NCBI GenBank assembly: GCA_963771025.1
Contig: CAVYRL010000001.1
Coordinates: forward strand, 248,001-312,000
Reading direction: 5' to 3'
Source of the DNA: Miltoncostaea sp963771025
GTDB lineage: Bacteria; Actinomycetota; Thermoleophilia; Miltoncostaeales; Miltoncostaeaceae
Length of the DNA stretch: 64,000 bases
Shown one piece after another: positions 45,037-54,251 of this stretch (position 1 is the stretch's first letter; every line of letters starts with the position of its first letter). The translations under genes and the position numbers were made by a program. The notes beneath the pieces were generated by a model. It was not told where the DNA came from and did no database searches. It saw only the letters and a list, made by a program, of their open reading frames with translations.

Positions 45037-46036
45037 AAAAGGATTCACACGCCGCCAGGTGCTGATCGGGGCCGCCCCCGTGGTCGCGGCGATCCCGATG
45101 GCGGGCATGGCGACGCTGCCGGCCGTCGGCGATCCATCGCCGGCGCGAGCGGCCGATACCGGCGCCGCGGCGCACGGCGGCCACGCCGCCATGATCGGCG
45201 CGCAGGCGCCCGCGCCGGGCGGCCCCGCCGACCTGGACGCGCTGCTGATCCCGCCCCCGGCGCTGCCGTACGCGCCCGGGCGCGTACGGCGCTACACGAT
45301 CGCGGCGATCGACCGGGAGGTGGAGGTGGCCCCGGGCGTCTTCTTCGACGCCTGGACCTACAACGGCACCGTCCCCGGGCCGGTGATCCGCGCCACCGAG
45401 GGGGACGTCCTCGAGGTCGAGTTCACCAACGCCGGCTCACATCCGCACACGATCCACTTCCACGGCATCCACCCGCCGGGCATGGACGGGGTGTTCGAGG
45501 TCGTGGAGCCCGGAGGCGCGTTCACGTACCGCTTCCCCGCCCGGCCGTACGGGATGCAGCTCTATCACTGCCATGCCACGCCCCTGAAGAAGCACATCCA
45601 CAAGGGGCTCTACGGCGCCTTCATCATCGACCCGAAGGAGCCCCGACCGCCGGCCCAGGAGCTGGTCATGGTGATGAACGGCTTCGACACCGACGGCGAC
45701 GGCGACAACAACTTCTACACGGTCAACGGGAAGGCGTTCTACTACGCCAAGTACCCCATCAGGGTGGCGCGCTCGCGGACGGTGCGGATCTACCTTGCCA
45801 ACCTCACGGAGTTCGACCTGATCAACTCGTTCCACCTCCACGGCGAGTTCTTCCGCTACTACCGCACCGGCAGCACCGACCATTTCGAGTACACCGACAC
45901 GGTCATGCAGTGCCAGGGCGAGCGCGGGATCATCGAGATCGACTTCCACCACCCCGGGCGCTTCATGTTTCACGCCCACCAGTCCGAGTTCGCCGAGCTC
46001 GGATGGATGGGGTTCTTCGAGGTCGAGGACGCGTGA
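45029..46036 (+). CDS. Two-domain multicopper oxidase, Tat-exported
   Basis: 335 aa. The twin-arginine signal KGFTRRQVLIGAAPVVAA is at the N-terminus, then a His-rich stretch (AAAHGGHAAM) and two cupredoxin domains. Copper ligands are visible as HTIHFHGIH, LYHCHATPLKKHIHKG, INSFHLHGEFF and FMFHAHQSEF, covering type 1, 2 and 3 sites. The size suggests a small laccase-like or nitrite-reductase-like trimer. Its link to a ZIP gene by GTGA overlap suggests oxidation of a transition metal (Mn, Fe or Cu) before or after transport. Confidence 0.88.
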   Translation: MNRKGFTRRQVLIGAAPVVAAIPMAGMATLPAVGDPSPARAADTGAAAHGGHAAMIGAQAPAPGGPADLDALLIPPPALPYAPGRVRRYTIAAIDREVEVAPGVFFDAWTYNGTVPGPVIRATEGDVLEVEFTNAGSHPHTIHFHGIHPPGMDGVFEVVEPGGAFTYRFPARPYGMQLYHCHATPLKKHIHKGLYGAFIIDPKEPRPPAQELVMVMNGFDTDGDGDNNFYTVNGKAFYYAKYPIRVARSRTVRIYLANLTEFDLINSFHLHGEFFRYYRTGSTDHFEYTDTVMQCQGERGIIEIDFHHPGRFMFHAHQSEFAELGWMGFFEVEDA

Positions 46037-47250
46037 GCACCCAGCCGGTTCCGGGGCCCGGCGGAGGTTTCTGGGGATCGCGGCTGCTGGCCCTGGTCCC
46101 GATCGTGCTGCTGGTCGCCATCGCGGCGGCGTTCGTGGCCTCGGGCAGCTCGATCACGGCGCTGGTGGGCCAGGGCCCGCCCGCCGCGGACACGCTGGAC
46201 ATGCGCCGCGTGCAGTTCCGCGACGGCCAGATCCGCCTGCTCGTGCGCAATCCCCAGCCCGAGGACATCACGATCGCGCTGGTGACCGTGGATGACGCGG
46301 TGGTGCCCTTCCGCGCCGACGGTCCCACCACCCTCGGCCGCCTGCGATCCACCACCCTCGAGATCCCGTTCGACTGGGTGGAGGGCGACCCGTACCTGGT
46401 GGGCGTCACCACCTCGACGGGGATCCAGAGCACCATCGCGGTGCCCGCGGCCGTCAGGACGCCGACGGCGAGCGGGTCGGCGATCGCCGGATACGCGCTG
46501 ATCGGGCTGCTGGTGGGCGTCATCCCCGTCGCGCTGGGGATGCTGTGGCTGCCCGCGCTGCGTCGCGTCGATCCCCGTTGGCTGGCCGGGTTCATGGCGC
46601 TCACCGGCGGCCTGCTGACCTTCCTCGCGGTCGAGGCCCTGGCCGAGGCGCTCGAGCTGCAGGGCGCGCTGGCCGGCGCGCTCGGTGGGCCGGGCCTGGT
46701 GCTCGCCGGCGTGGCGCTGAGTTACCTCGGCCTGACGTGGGTGGCGCACCGGCTCTCGCGCCGGGACGCGGGCTCCGCCGCCGCGGGCGCGCCGCTGGCC
46801 GGGCTCGCGCTGGCGACGATGGTCGCCATCGGCATCGGTGTCCACAACTTCAGCGAGGGCCTCGCGATCGGATCGTCCTTCGCGGTCGGCCAGCTTGCCC
46901 TGGGCACCTTCCTCGTGGTCGGTTTCATGGTCCACAACGTGACCGAGGGACTCGGCATCGTCGCCCCTGTCGCGGAGGGGCGTCGCGTGAGCCTGAGGCG
47001 CCTTGGAATCCTGGCCGTCGTGGCCGGTGGCCCGACGATCCTCGGCGCCTGGCTCGGCGGCTTCCTGACCAACGAGATCCTGGTGGTCCTGTTCTTCGCG
47101 CTCGCCGTGGGCGCGGCCCTGCAGGTGGTCGTCGAGGTGGGGCGCCACATCGCCCGGCGCGCCCCCGGCGGACTGGGATCGGGCTGGGTCGTCGGAGGGT
47201 TCCTCGCCGGCATCGCGGTGATGTACCTGACGGGTCTGTTGGTCGGCTAG
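46033..47250 (+). CDS. ZIP family metal transporter with extracytoplasmic N-terminal domain
   Basis: 405 aa from GTG 46033. A first membrane helix (LLALVPIVLLVAIAAAFVA) is followed by ~100 residues of beta-rich extracytoplasmic sequence (DMRRVQFRDGQIRLLVRNPQ, FDWVEGDPYLVGV) that standard ZIP proteins lack. Then a ZIP/GufA-like core of about eight helices carries the metal-site motifs IGVHNFSEGLAIG and MVHNVTEGLGI. The N-terminal domain may receive metal from the coupled multicopper oxidase; this is inference from gene fusion and overlap. Confidence 0.88.
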   Translation: MSTQPVPGPGGGFWGSRLLALVPIVLLVAIAAAFVASGSSITALVGQGPPAADTLDMRRVQFRDGQIRLLVRNPQPEDITIALVTVDDAVVPFRADGPTTLGRLRSTTLEIPFDWVEGDPYLVGVTTSTGIQSTIAVPAAVRTPTASGSAIAGYALIGLLVGVIPVALGMLWLPALRRVDPRWLAGFMALTGGLLTFLAVEALAEALELQGALAGALGGPGLVLAGVALSYLGLTWVAHRLSRRDAGSAAAGAPLAGLALATMVAIGIGVHNFSEGLAIGSSFAVGQLALGTFLVVGFMVHNVTEGLGIVAPVAEGRRVSLRRLGILAVVAGGPTILGAWLGGFLTNEILVVLFFALAVGAALQVVVEVGRHIARRAPGGLGSGWVVGGFLAGIAVMYLTGLLVG

Positions 47251-47257
47251 GGCCGGC

Positions 47258-47326
47258 GGGCCCGGGACTCCGCGCTCTCGGGGAGGGCGTTCAGCGTCGA
47301 GGCCGGCAGCCGGGCCCCCACGAGAG
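47258..47326. terminator. Possible bidirectional hairpin between convergent ZIP and CDF genes
   Basis: GGGCCCGG (47258-47265) pairs with CCGGGCCC (47310-47317), and CTCTCG (47275-47280) with CGAGAG (47321-47326), so alternative stems are possible. No T-run is present. Weak evidence. Confidence 0.3.
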
Positions 47327-47330
47327 CCGG

Positions 47331-48263
47331 TCAGGCCGCCGGGGGGTCGGCCGGGGCGTCGGTGAGGGTGTGGAACCGGCGGTCGCTCTCGTGCTCCACC
47401 TGGAGGGTCGAGTGGTGGATGTGGAAGTCGCGGTCGAGCATCTCGGCCAGCTCGCGCCGCCGGGCGTGGCAGTCCTCGTCGGGGCCCACCATGACGTGGG
47501 CCGAGAGGGCGGGGAAACCGGAGGTGATGGTCCAGACGTGCAGGTCGTGCACCTCCCGCACGCCGGGAAGGGCGGCCATGCGCCGCCCCACCTCGTCGGC
47601 GTCGAGCCCCTCGGGCGTGGCCTCGAGCAACACGGCGATCGACTCGCGCAGCACGCGCCAGGCGCCGAGCATCACCAGGCCGCCGATCAGGAGGCCCGCG
47701 ATCGGGTCGGCGGCCACCCAGCCCAGGGTCATCGCGAGGACCGCCGCGATCACCACGCCGGCCGAGCCCAGCAGGTCGGCCAGCACGTGGAAGAGGGCGG
47801 CCCTGACGTTGAGGCTCTCGCCCCCCGAGCGCCACAGCACGGCGGCCCCGATGATGTTGACCGCGAGGCCGATGCATCCGATCACCAGCGTCGGGAGGGC
47901 GTCGAAGTCGGGCGGATCCGAGAGCCGCTGGACCGATTCGATGATGATCCAGATGCTCACCGCGACCAGGGCCACGCCGTTCGCGAGCGCGGCCAGGATC
48001 TCGGCGCGCCGCCAGCCGAAGCTCATCCGCGCGGTGACCGGGCGGCTGGCCAGCCACACCGCCCCGAGCGCGAGGGCCAGCGACCCCACGTCCGAGAGCA
48101 TGTGACCGGCGTCTGCGAGCAGCGCCACGCTGCCGCCGATCAGCCCGCCCACGACCTCCAGCACCGCGACGGCGGTCGTCAGCGCGAGGACGATCCCGAG
48201 GGCGCGCATGTCGCCCTGTCGTCCGCCCGCCCCGTGGTCGTGTGCGTGGCCGATGCCCGGCAC
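47331..48263 (-). CDS. Cation diffusion facilitator family exporter
   Basis: 310 aa from GTG 48263, giving the His-rich start GIGHAHDHGAGG expected of zinc CDF proteins; ATG 48209 would drop it. Six helices follow, with SVALLADAGHMLSDVGSLAL (HxxxD metal site in helix 2) and ALFHVLADLLGSAGVVIAAV (helix 5). The C-terminal cytosolic domain contains HDLHVWTITSGFPALSAHV. Likely exports Zn2+, possibly Mn2+ or Co2+. Confidence 0.93.
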   Translation of the reverse strand: MPGIGHAHDHGAGGRQGDMRALGIVLALTTAVAVLEVVGGLIGGSVALLADAGHMLSDVGSLALALGAVWLASRPVTARMSFGWRRAEILAALANGVALVAVSIWIIIESVQRLSDPPDFDALPTLVIGCIGLAVNIIGAAVLWRSGGESLNVRAALFHVLADLLGSAGVVIAAVLAMTLGWVAADPIAGLLIGGLVMLGAWRVLRESIAVLLEATPEGLDADEVGRRMAALPGVREVHDLHVWTITSGFPALSAHVMVGPDEDCHARRRELAEMLDRDFHIHHSTLQVEHESDRRFHTLTDAPADPPAA

Positions 48264-48347
48264 GCTCGCACGTCGCGCGGATGGATTCCGGCAGTTGACG
48301 GAGTTCGTCACCCGCCACGATGCGCGGTGTGTCAGCATCACCGGCCG

Positions 48348-49244
48348 ATGGCCGACGACCCCACAGGCGCGACGAGGATTCCACCGACCCGCTCCGAGCT
48401 CGCGCCGCGGGTCGGGGTGCTGCTCGAGGCGCTCCCGTACATCCGGGATTTCGCCGGCCAGACGATCGTGATCAAGTACGGCGGGGCCGCGATGACCAGC
48501 CCCGAGCTCAAGGCCTCGTTCGCCCGCGATGTGGCGCTGCTCAAGCTGGTGGGGATGAACCCGGTGGTCGTCCATGGCGGCGGCCCCGACATCTCGCGCT
48601 ACTCCGACCGCCTCGGGCTGGAGGTGCGGTTCGTGCAGGGCCTGCGCGTGACGGACGCGCCCACCATGGAGCTCGTGAAGATGGTGCTGGTCGGCAAGAT
48701 CAACAAGGAGATCGTGGCCCAGCTGCACGTCGCCGGCGCCCCCGCGGTGGGTCTGGCGGGCGACGACGGGGGCCTGATCGAGGCTGAGAAGGCCGTCAGC
48801 GAGGACGCGGATCTGGGTTTCGTTGGGCAGGTGGCGAGCATCGACCCGTGGGTGCTCGAGAGCCTCGCCGAGTTCGTCCCCGTGGTCGCCTCGGTCGGCG
48901 TTGACGCCGACGGCCAGAGCTACAACATCAACGCAGACACGGTCGCCGGCCGGCTGGCCGCGTCCCTCGGCGCCCGCAAGGTGATCTTCCTGACCGACGT
49001 CGAGGGCATCTTCCGCGACGTGGCCGACCCCACGACCTTGATCAGCGAGTGCCGCCTGCGCGAGGTGCGCGAGATGGTCGCCTCGGGCGCGGCCGGCGCG
49101 GGGATGATCCCCAAGCTCGGCGCGGTGATCGACGCCCTGCAGGGCGGGGTGGGCGCGGCGCACGTCATCGACGGCCGCGTGCCCCACTCGGTGCTGATCG
49201 AGATCTTCACCGAGACCGGTATCGGGACCAAGGTGACGACGTGA
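48348..49244 (+). CDS. argB: Acetylglutamate kinase
   Basis: 298 aa. Motifs are IVIKYGGAAM, VVHGGGPDISRY and NINADTVAGRLAASLGARKV. The ~30-residue N-terminal segment before the kinase core (TRSELAPRVGVLLEALPYIRDF) is like the N-terminal helix of arginine-inhibited hexameric enzymes, so feedback inhibition is likely. A TTGACG at 48295-48300 may be a -35, but the -10 is poor. It overlaps argD by four bases. Confidence 0.96.
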   Translation: MADDPTGATRIPPTRSELAPRVGVLLEALPYIRDFAGQTIVIKYGGAAMTSPELKASFARDVALLKLVGMNPVVVHGGGPDISRYSDRLGLEVRFVQGLRVTDAPTMELVKMVLVGKINKEIVAQLHVAGAPAVGLAGDDGGLIEAEKAVSEDADLGFVGQVASIDPWVLESLAEFVPVVASVGVDADGQSYNINADTVAGRLAASLGARKVIFLTDVEGIFRDVADPTTLISECRLREVREMVASGAAGAGMIPKLGAVIDALQGGVGAAHVIDGRVPHSVLIEIFTETGIGTKVTT

Positions 49245-50425
49245 TCGACGAGGTGCTGGTCCAGCGCGAGGCGGCGGCCCTGATGCCCAACTACCGGCGT
49301 CAGCCGGTCGCGTTCGTGCGCGGTGAGGGCGCGGCGCTGTTCGACGCGGACGGCCGGCGCTACGTGGACTGCATGGCGGGCATCTCGATGAACAACGTCG
49401 GCCACTGCCACCCCAAGGTGGTGCGAGCCATCACCGAGCAGGCGGCGCGCCTGATCAACGTCTCCAACCTCTACTACACGGAACCGATGGTGGCGCTGGC
49501 CGAGTGGATCCGCGACCGCTCGCTGGGTGGCCGGGTGTTCTTCTGCAACTCCGGCGCCGAGGCGAGCGAGGCCGCCCTGAAGCTGGCGCGCAAGCACGGC
49601 GGCCCGGGGCGCGCCGAGGTGGTCGCGCTGGTCGACGGCTTCCACGGGCGCACCTACGGAGCGCTGTCGATGACCGGCCAGCCCTCCAAGCAGGAGCCCT
49701 TCGGGCCCATGGTCCCCGGGGTGCGACACGTGGAGCGCGCGGACATGGAGGGGCTCGAGGCGGCGGTGGGCCCCAGGACCTGCGCGATCGTGCTGGAGGT
49801 GGTGCAGGGCGAGGTCGGCGTCCATCCGGTGCCGGCCGAGATGATCCGGCGTGCGCGCGAGTTGGCCGATCGGCACGGAGCGCTGCTCGTGATCGACGAG
49901 ATCCAGACCGGGCTGTCGCGCACCGGCCCCCTGTTCGCCTACCAGGACGTCGGCGTCACGCCCGACGTGATGTGCCTCGCCAAGAGCCTCGGCGGCGGCG
50001 TCCCGATCGGGGCGATCGTCGCGCGACCCGAATACGACGCGGTGCTGCAGCCCGGCGATCACGGCTCGACGTTCGCGGGCAGCCCACTGGCCTGCGCCGC
50101 GGCCCTGGCCTCGTGCTCGGTCCTGTCCGACGCCGCCCTCCAGGAGTCGGTGCGCCGGAAGGGGGCCGCGCTGCTCTCGGATCTCCAGGGGCTGGTGATC
50201 GACGGCCTGGCCACGGAGGCCCGCGGCCGCGGGCTGATGTGCGCCATCGACCTCCCTCGCGCGCGCGCCGCCGAGGCAGTGGACGCCCTGCTGCAGCGGG
50301 GGTATCTGGCGAACAACACCTCGGCGCGGACCCTGCGCTTTCTGCCCCCGCTGGTGGTCGACCAGGACGATCTGGACGGTTTGGCGCAGGCCCTGCGGGA
50401 TGCTCTCGGGGAGGTCACCGCATAG
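49241..50425 (+). CDS. argD: Acetylornithine aminotransferase
   Basis: 394 aa class III PLP aminotransferase. FFCNSGAEASEAALKLARKH, VLEVVQGEVGVHPVP, LLVIDEIQTGLSRTG and the PLP lysine Lys248 in LAKSLGGGVPIGA are all present. It converts N-acetylglutamate semialdehyde to N-acetylornithine. GTG start overlapping argB indicates an argBD unit, separate from argCJ. Confidence 0.95.
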   Translation: MIDEVLVQREAAALMPNYRRQPVAFVRGEGAALFDADGRRYVDCMAGISMNNVGHCHPKVVRAITEQAARLINVSNLYYTEPMVALAEWIRDRSLGGRVFFCNSGAEASEAALKLARKHGGPGRAEVVALVDGFHGRTYGALSMTGQPSKQEPFGPMVPGVRHVERADMEGLEAAVGPRTCAIVLEVVQGEVGVHPVPAEMIRRARELADRHGALLVIDEIQTGLSRTGPLFAYQDVGVTPDVMCLAKSLGGGVPIGAIVARPEYDAVLQPGDHGSTFAGSPLACAAALASCSVLSDAALQESVRRKGAALLSDLQGLVIDGLATEARGRGLMCAIDLPRARAAEAVDALLQRGYLANNTSARTLRFLPPLVVDQDDLDGLAQALRDALGEVTA

Positions 50426-50458
50426 TGTTGTCCGCGCACGACCAGCGAGGAGATCCTG

Positions 50459-51232
50459 ATGCCTGACACAGCCGCCGTATCCACCGCGGCGCCCGCGGCC
50501 GTCGCGGCCCGTATCGATGACGCCTTCAAGATCTACGGCAGCGGCGACGCGGAGGTGCGCGCCCTCAACGGCGTCACGCGCGCGTTCCCGGCCGGGGCCT
50601 TCACCGCGATCATGGGGCCGTCGGGGTCCGGCAAGTCGACGCTCATGCAGTGCATGGCGGGCCTCGACCGCCTGACGTCGGGCAGGAGCTGGATCGGGGA
50701 TGCCGAGCTCAGCGGGATGTCCGAGAAGCAGATCACGCAGGTCCGCCGTGACCGCGTCGGCTTCATCTTCCAGGCCTTCAACCTGGTCCCGACGCTCAAC
50801 GCGATCGAGAACATCTGCCTTCCGCTGGACATCGCGGGCCGCAAGCCCGACGACGCCTGGTTGGACCAGGTCATCGACGCGCTCAATCTGCGCGATCGGC
50901 TCAAGCACCGCCCGTCGGAGCTCTCGGGCGGGCAGCAGCAGCGCGTGGCGGCCGCTCGCGCGCTCGCGTCGCGCCCCGACATCATCTTCGCCGACGAACC
51001 CACGGGGCAGCTCGACTCGCACGCGTCCGCCGAGCTGCTCGACTTCATGCGCCGGGCGGCGGACGAGTACGGCCAGACGATCGTCCTCGTGACCCACGAG
51101 CCGGCCGCCGCGAGCCGCGCGGACCAGGTCCTGTTCCTCGCCGACGGACAGATCGTGGGGGAGCTGGACAACCCGACGCCGGAGTCGATCCTCGACCGCA
51201 TGAAGACCATCGGGGCCGGGTCCAGGACATGA
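50459..51232 (+). CDS. ABC transporter ATP-binding protein (MacB/LolD type)
   Basis: 257 aa. Walker A GPSGSGKST near residues 56-64, signature ELSGGQQQRVAAARALA, Walker B IIFADEPTGQLDS and His-loop VTHEP. GAGGAG precedes the ATG by six bases and TAGTGT upstream may be a -10. It overlaps the permease gene by four bases; together they form a MacB-like mechanotransmission or export system. Confidence 0.93.
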   Translation: MPDTAAVSTAAPAAVAARIDDAFKIYGSGDAEVRALNGVTRAFPAGAFTAIMGPSGSGKSTLMQCMAGLDRLTSGRSWIGDAELSGMSEKQITQVRRDRVGFIFQAFNLVPTLNAIENICLPLDIAGRKPDDAWLDQVIDALNLRDRLKHRPSELSGGQQQRVAAARALASRPDIIFADEPTGQLDSHASAELLDFMRRAADEYGQTIVLVTHEPAAASRADQVLFLADGQIVGELDNPTPESILDRMKTIGAGSRT

Positions 51233-53748
51233 TCGCCAAGCAGGCGACCCGCAACCTGCTGGCCAGCAAGCTCCGCCTTTTCCTGACCTCGCTGGCGGTC
51301 GTGCTGGGGGTTGGCTTCGTCGTGGGCGCGTTCGTGCTCGGCGACACCATCAACTCGGCCTTCGACGGCGTGTTCGAGACGGCCACCGAGGGCGTCGCCG
51401 TGCAGGTGCGCGGTGTCAAGACGGTGTCCGAGGCCGACCGTCAGCCGGTGCCCGCCACGGTGCTTCCCACCATCCGTGAGGTCAACGGGGTCGCCGGCGC
51501 CGACGGGAGCGTCTTCGGCACGGCCCAGATCATCGGCAAGGACGGCAAGGCCGCCGGTCTCAACGGCCCGCCCGCCCTCGGCTTCAGCTGGACCGACGAC
51601 GCCGAGCTCAACCCGCTGCGCATCACGGCGGGCACGGCCCCGCTCGCTCCCGACGACGTCGTCATCGACAAGACGACCGCCGACAACGAGGACTTCGTCC
51701 CCGGGGACATGGTCCGCATCATCACCGCCTCCGGCTCGGCCCGGTACAAGCTGGTCGGCATCGTCGCCTTCGGCGACCAGAACAACCTCGCCGGCGCGAC
51801 CCTCGCGGCGTTCACCCCGGCCACCGCGCAGCGCATCTTCGACTCGGCGGGGCGCTTCGCGACGATCGACGTGAGGGCGAAGCCCGGCGTCAGCGACGCC
51901 GTCCTGGCCGATCGCGTCCAGGCGGTGCTGCCCACGGGCTACGAGGCCGTCACCGGAGCCACGGCGGCGAAGGAGTCGAGCGACCAGTTCAAGGCGTTCG
52001 TGGACATCTTCCGCAACTTCCTGCTCGGGTTCGCGGCCATCGCCCTGTTCGTGGGCAGCTTCATCATCTTCAACGCGTTCAAGATCACGGTCGCCCAGCG
52101 CACCCGCCAGATCGGCCTGATCCGCGCGGTCGGAGCGTCGGGTCGGCAGGTGATCCTCTCGGTGCTCCTCGAGGCCGTCTTCATCGGCCTCGCGGCGTCG
52201 ATCATCGGCATCATCTTCGGGATCGCGTTCGCCGCACTGCTGCGCGCCGGGTTCAACGCCCTCGGGGCCTCGCTGCCGGCGACCAACCTCCAGATCGAGC
52301 CGCGCTCGATCATCGTCGGCCTCGTGGTCGGACTCGTCGTGACCCTCGCGGCCGCCGTCATACCCGCGTGGAAGGCCAGTCGCGTCCCGCCGATCGCGGC
52401 CATGCACGACATCCAGGTCCCCGGCTCACCACGCGGGCGCCTGATCGCATCGATCATCGTCGGCGGTCTCGGGGTCCTCCTGGTGCTGGGCGGGCTGGTC
52501 GCGTCCGGCGGTCTCGCGCGTCAGTTCGCCCTGATCGGGGTGGGCGCGGTGCTCCTGTTCATCGGCGCCGCGATGCTCACCCAATATGTCGCGCGACCGC
52601 TCGCGAGGGTGATCGGCTGGCCGATGTCCAAGCTCGGGCTGGCCGGGCGGCTGGGGCAGGAGAACGCCATGCGCAATCCGTCGCGGACGGCCCAGACCGC
52701 GGCCGCGCTGACGATCGGGGTGGCGCTCGTCACCGGGGTGACCATCTTCGCCGCGTCGCTCAAGGAGACGTTCATCGGCACCCTGGACAAGCGGGTGCGC
52801 GCCGATCTGGTGATCATCTCGAGCAGCCAGCAGCCGTTCAGCCCGGCGGCGGCGAGCGCGCTTCAGGGCGACCCCGACCTGCCGCAGGTGACCGCCTGGC
52901 GCGACGGCGAGTTCAAGGACGCCAGGGGCTCGACGCAGGTCGTCGCGGGCATCGACCCGGGCACCCTCGAGGACGTCTACGACCCCGGCGTCAACGCGGG
53001 ATCGATGGCGTCCCTCGATCAATCGGGCACGATCGCGGTCCAGCAGGACTACGCCAAGGATCACAAGCTGTCGGTCGGCTCCAGGATGCCGGTCCTGCTC
53101 GCGAAGACCGGGCAGACCCAGCTGCGTGTGGTGGCCGTCTTCGCCGACGACACCTTCGGGCAGTTCTTCATCTCCCTGCCCGAGTACGAGCGCAGCTTCT
53201 CGACCCAGCAGGACACGGTGATCCTGGCACGGGCGCGCGACGGGGTCTCGCCCGAGCAGGCGAAGGTCTCCGCGGAGAGACGTCTGGTCAACTTCCCCAA
53301 CCTCGACGTCCGCACCAAGGCCGAGTACAAGGATTTCGTCGCGAGCCAGATCAACAGCTTCCTGAGCCTGTTCTATGTGCTGCTGGCGATGGCCGTGATC
53401 ATCGCGGTGTTCGGCATCGTGCTGACGCTGGCGCTCTCGGTGTTCGAGCGCACGCGCGAGATCGGCCTGCTGCGCGCGGTCGGGCTATCGCGACGCAGCG
53501 TGCGGGCGATGATCCGGTGGGAGGCGATCATCGTCGCCTTGATCGGGGCCCTGGTCGGGCTGGTGCTCGGTGTCTTCCTGGGGGCCGTGAGCGTCACGGC
53601 GATCCCGGCCTTCAAGGCCCTCTCGATCCCCTGGGGGTCGATGATCGTCTTCCTGATCGTCGCGGCGATCTTCGGTGTCCTCGCCGCGATCCTCCCGGCG
53701 CGGCGGGCGGCCCGGCTCAACGTCCTCGAGGCGATCCAGAACGATTGA
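51229..53748 (+). CDS. FtsX-like ABC transporter permease (two FtsX domains)
   Basis: 839 aa. A first helix (LFLTSLAVVLGVGFVVGAFV) is followed by an extracytoplasmic MacB-type periplasmic domain, a first FtsX domain (TRQIGLIRAVGASGRQVILS), a second hydrophobic pair and extracytoplasmic domain (REFKD-like, ~790 nt), and a second FtsX domain (TREIGLLRAVGLSRRSVRAM). This is the large actinobacterial permease type whose substrates are mostly unknown (lipids, peptides or cell-wall signals). Its last codons lie in a long hairpin. Confidence 0.92.
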   Translation: MIAKQATRNLLASKLRLFLTSLAVVLGVGFVVGAFVLGDTINSAFDGVFETATEGVAVQVRGVKTVSEADRQPVPATVLPTIREVNGVAGADGSVFGTAQIIGKDGKAAGLNGPPALGFSWTDDAELNPLRITAGTAPLAPDDVVIDKTTADNEDFVPGDMVRIITASGSARYKLVGIVAFGDQNNLAGATLAAFTPATAQRIFDSAGRFATIDVRAKPGVSDAVLADRVQAVLPTGYEAVTGATAAKESSDQFKAFVDIFRNFLLGFAAIALFVGSFIIFNAFKITVAQRTRQIGLIRAVGASGRQVILSVLLEAVFIGLAASIIGIIFGIAFAALLRAGFNALGASLPATNLQIEPRSIIVGLVVGLVVTLAAAVIPAWKASRVPPIAAMHDIQVPGSPRGRLIASIIVGGLGVLLVLGGLVASGGLARQFALIGVGAVLLFIGAAMLTQYVARPLARVIGWPMSKLGLAGRLGQENAMRNPSRTAQTAAALTIGVALVTGVTIFAASLKETFIGTLDKRVRADLVIISSSQQPFSPAAASALQGDPDLPQVTAWRDGEFKDARGSTQVVAGIDPGTLEDVYDPGVNAGSMASLDQSGTIAVQQDYAKDHKLSVGSRMPVLLAKTGQTQLRVVAVFADDTFGQFFISLPEYERSFSTQQDTVILARARDGVSPEQAKVSAERRLVNFPNLDVRTKAEYKDFVASQINSFLSLFYVLLAMAVIIAVFGIVLTLALSVFERTREIGLLRAVGLSRRSVRAMIRWEAIIVALIGALVGLVLGVFLGAVSVTAIPAFKALSIPWGSMIVFLIVAAIFGVLAAILPARRAARLNVLEAIQND

Positions 53749-53780
53749 GGATGGCGCCCCGCGCCATCCTCAATCGTTCT
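53738..53780. terminator. Perfect 20-bp inverted repeat containing the permease stop codon
   Basis: Arms 53738-53757 and 53761-53780 are fully complementary with a 3-nt CCC loop. The permease TGA (53746-53748) lies inside the left arm. The next gene is convergent and ends at 53789, so the hairpin can end transcription from both sides, although no long T-run follows on either strand. Confidence 0.7.
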
Positions 53781-53788
53781 TCCATGGC

Positions 53789-54127
53789 TCAGTAGGAGCC
53801 GCCTCCGTACCCCTGGGGGGCGGAGCCCTGCGGCGCCGGGGAGCCGCCCTCCGGGTTCGCCGGAGGCCCACCGCCCCGGGAGCCGTCGCCCATCCCCGGG
53901 CAGTCGCCCGTCGCGACGCCGGCCGGCGGGCCTGCCCCCTGCCCGCCCGCGGGGGGCGTCGTCGGAGTGTCCTTCGGGGTGGTGGCGGCGGCGCTCTGCG
54001 CGGCCGGCGCCGCGACGTCGCCGCTCGAGCCGCTCGCGCTGGTCGCGGCCATGGCGGTCGCTCCGCCGGCGACGATCGCCAGCGCGGCGACCCCGGCGGC
54101 GATCTTGCGGGGAGTGGTTGTGCTCAC
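53789..54127 (-). CDS. Small secreted Gly/Pro-rich protein
   Basis: 112 aa from GTG 54127; the ATG at 54133 is two codons upstream but directly abuts the GGGAGG site, whereas the GTG has six bases of spacing. Signal sequence RKIAAGVAALAIVAGGATAM is followed by a low-complexity tail rich in Ala, Thr, Pro and Gly with repeated PQG/GGS elements. Not recognised; no enzyme motif. Confidence 0.65.
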   Translation of the reverse strand: MSTTTPRKIAAGVAALAIVAGGATAMAATSASGSSGDVAAPAAQSAAATTPKDTPTTPPAGGQGAGPPAGVATGDCPGMGDGSRGGGPPANPEGGSPAPQGSAPQGYGGGSY

Positions 54128-54251
54128 GGACATCCTCCCTGGTGGGGTGTCGGGATCCACGCAGTGAAGCCGCCCCTCCTGGGAAGACTGTGGGAGCGGG
54201 GGAGGAGTCGCCTCAGTATCGGGCGCGGGCCGTGAGGCGTCGCGCTGAGGC

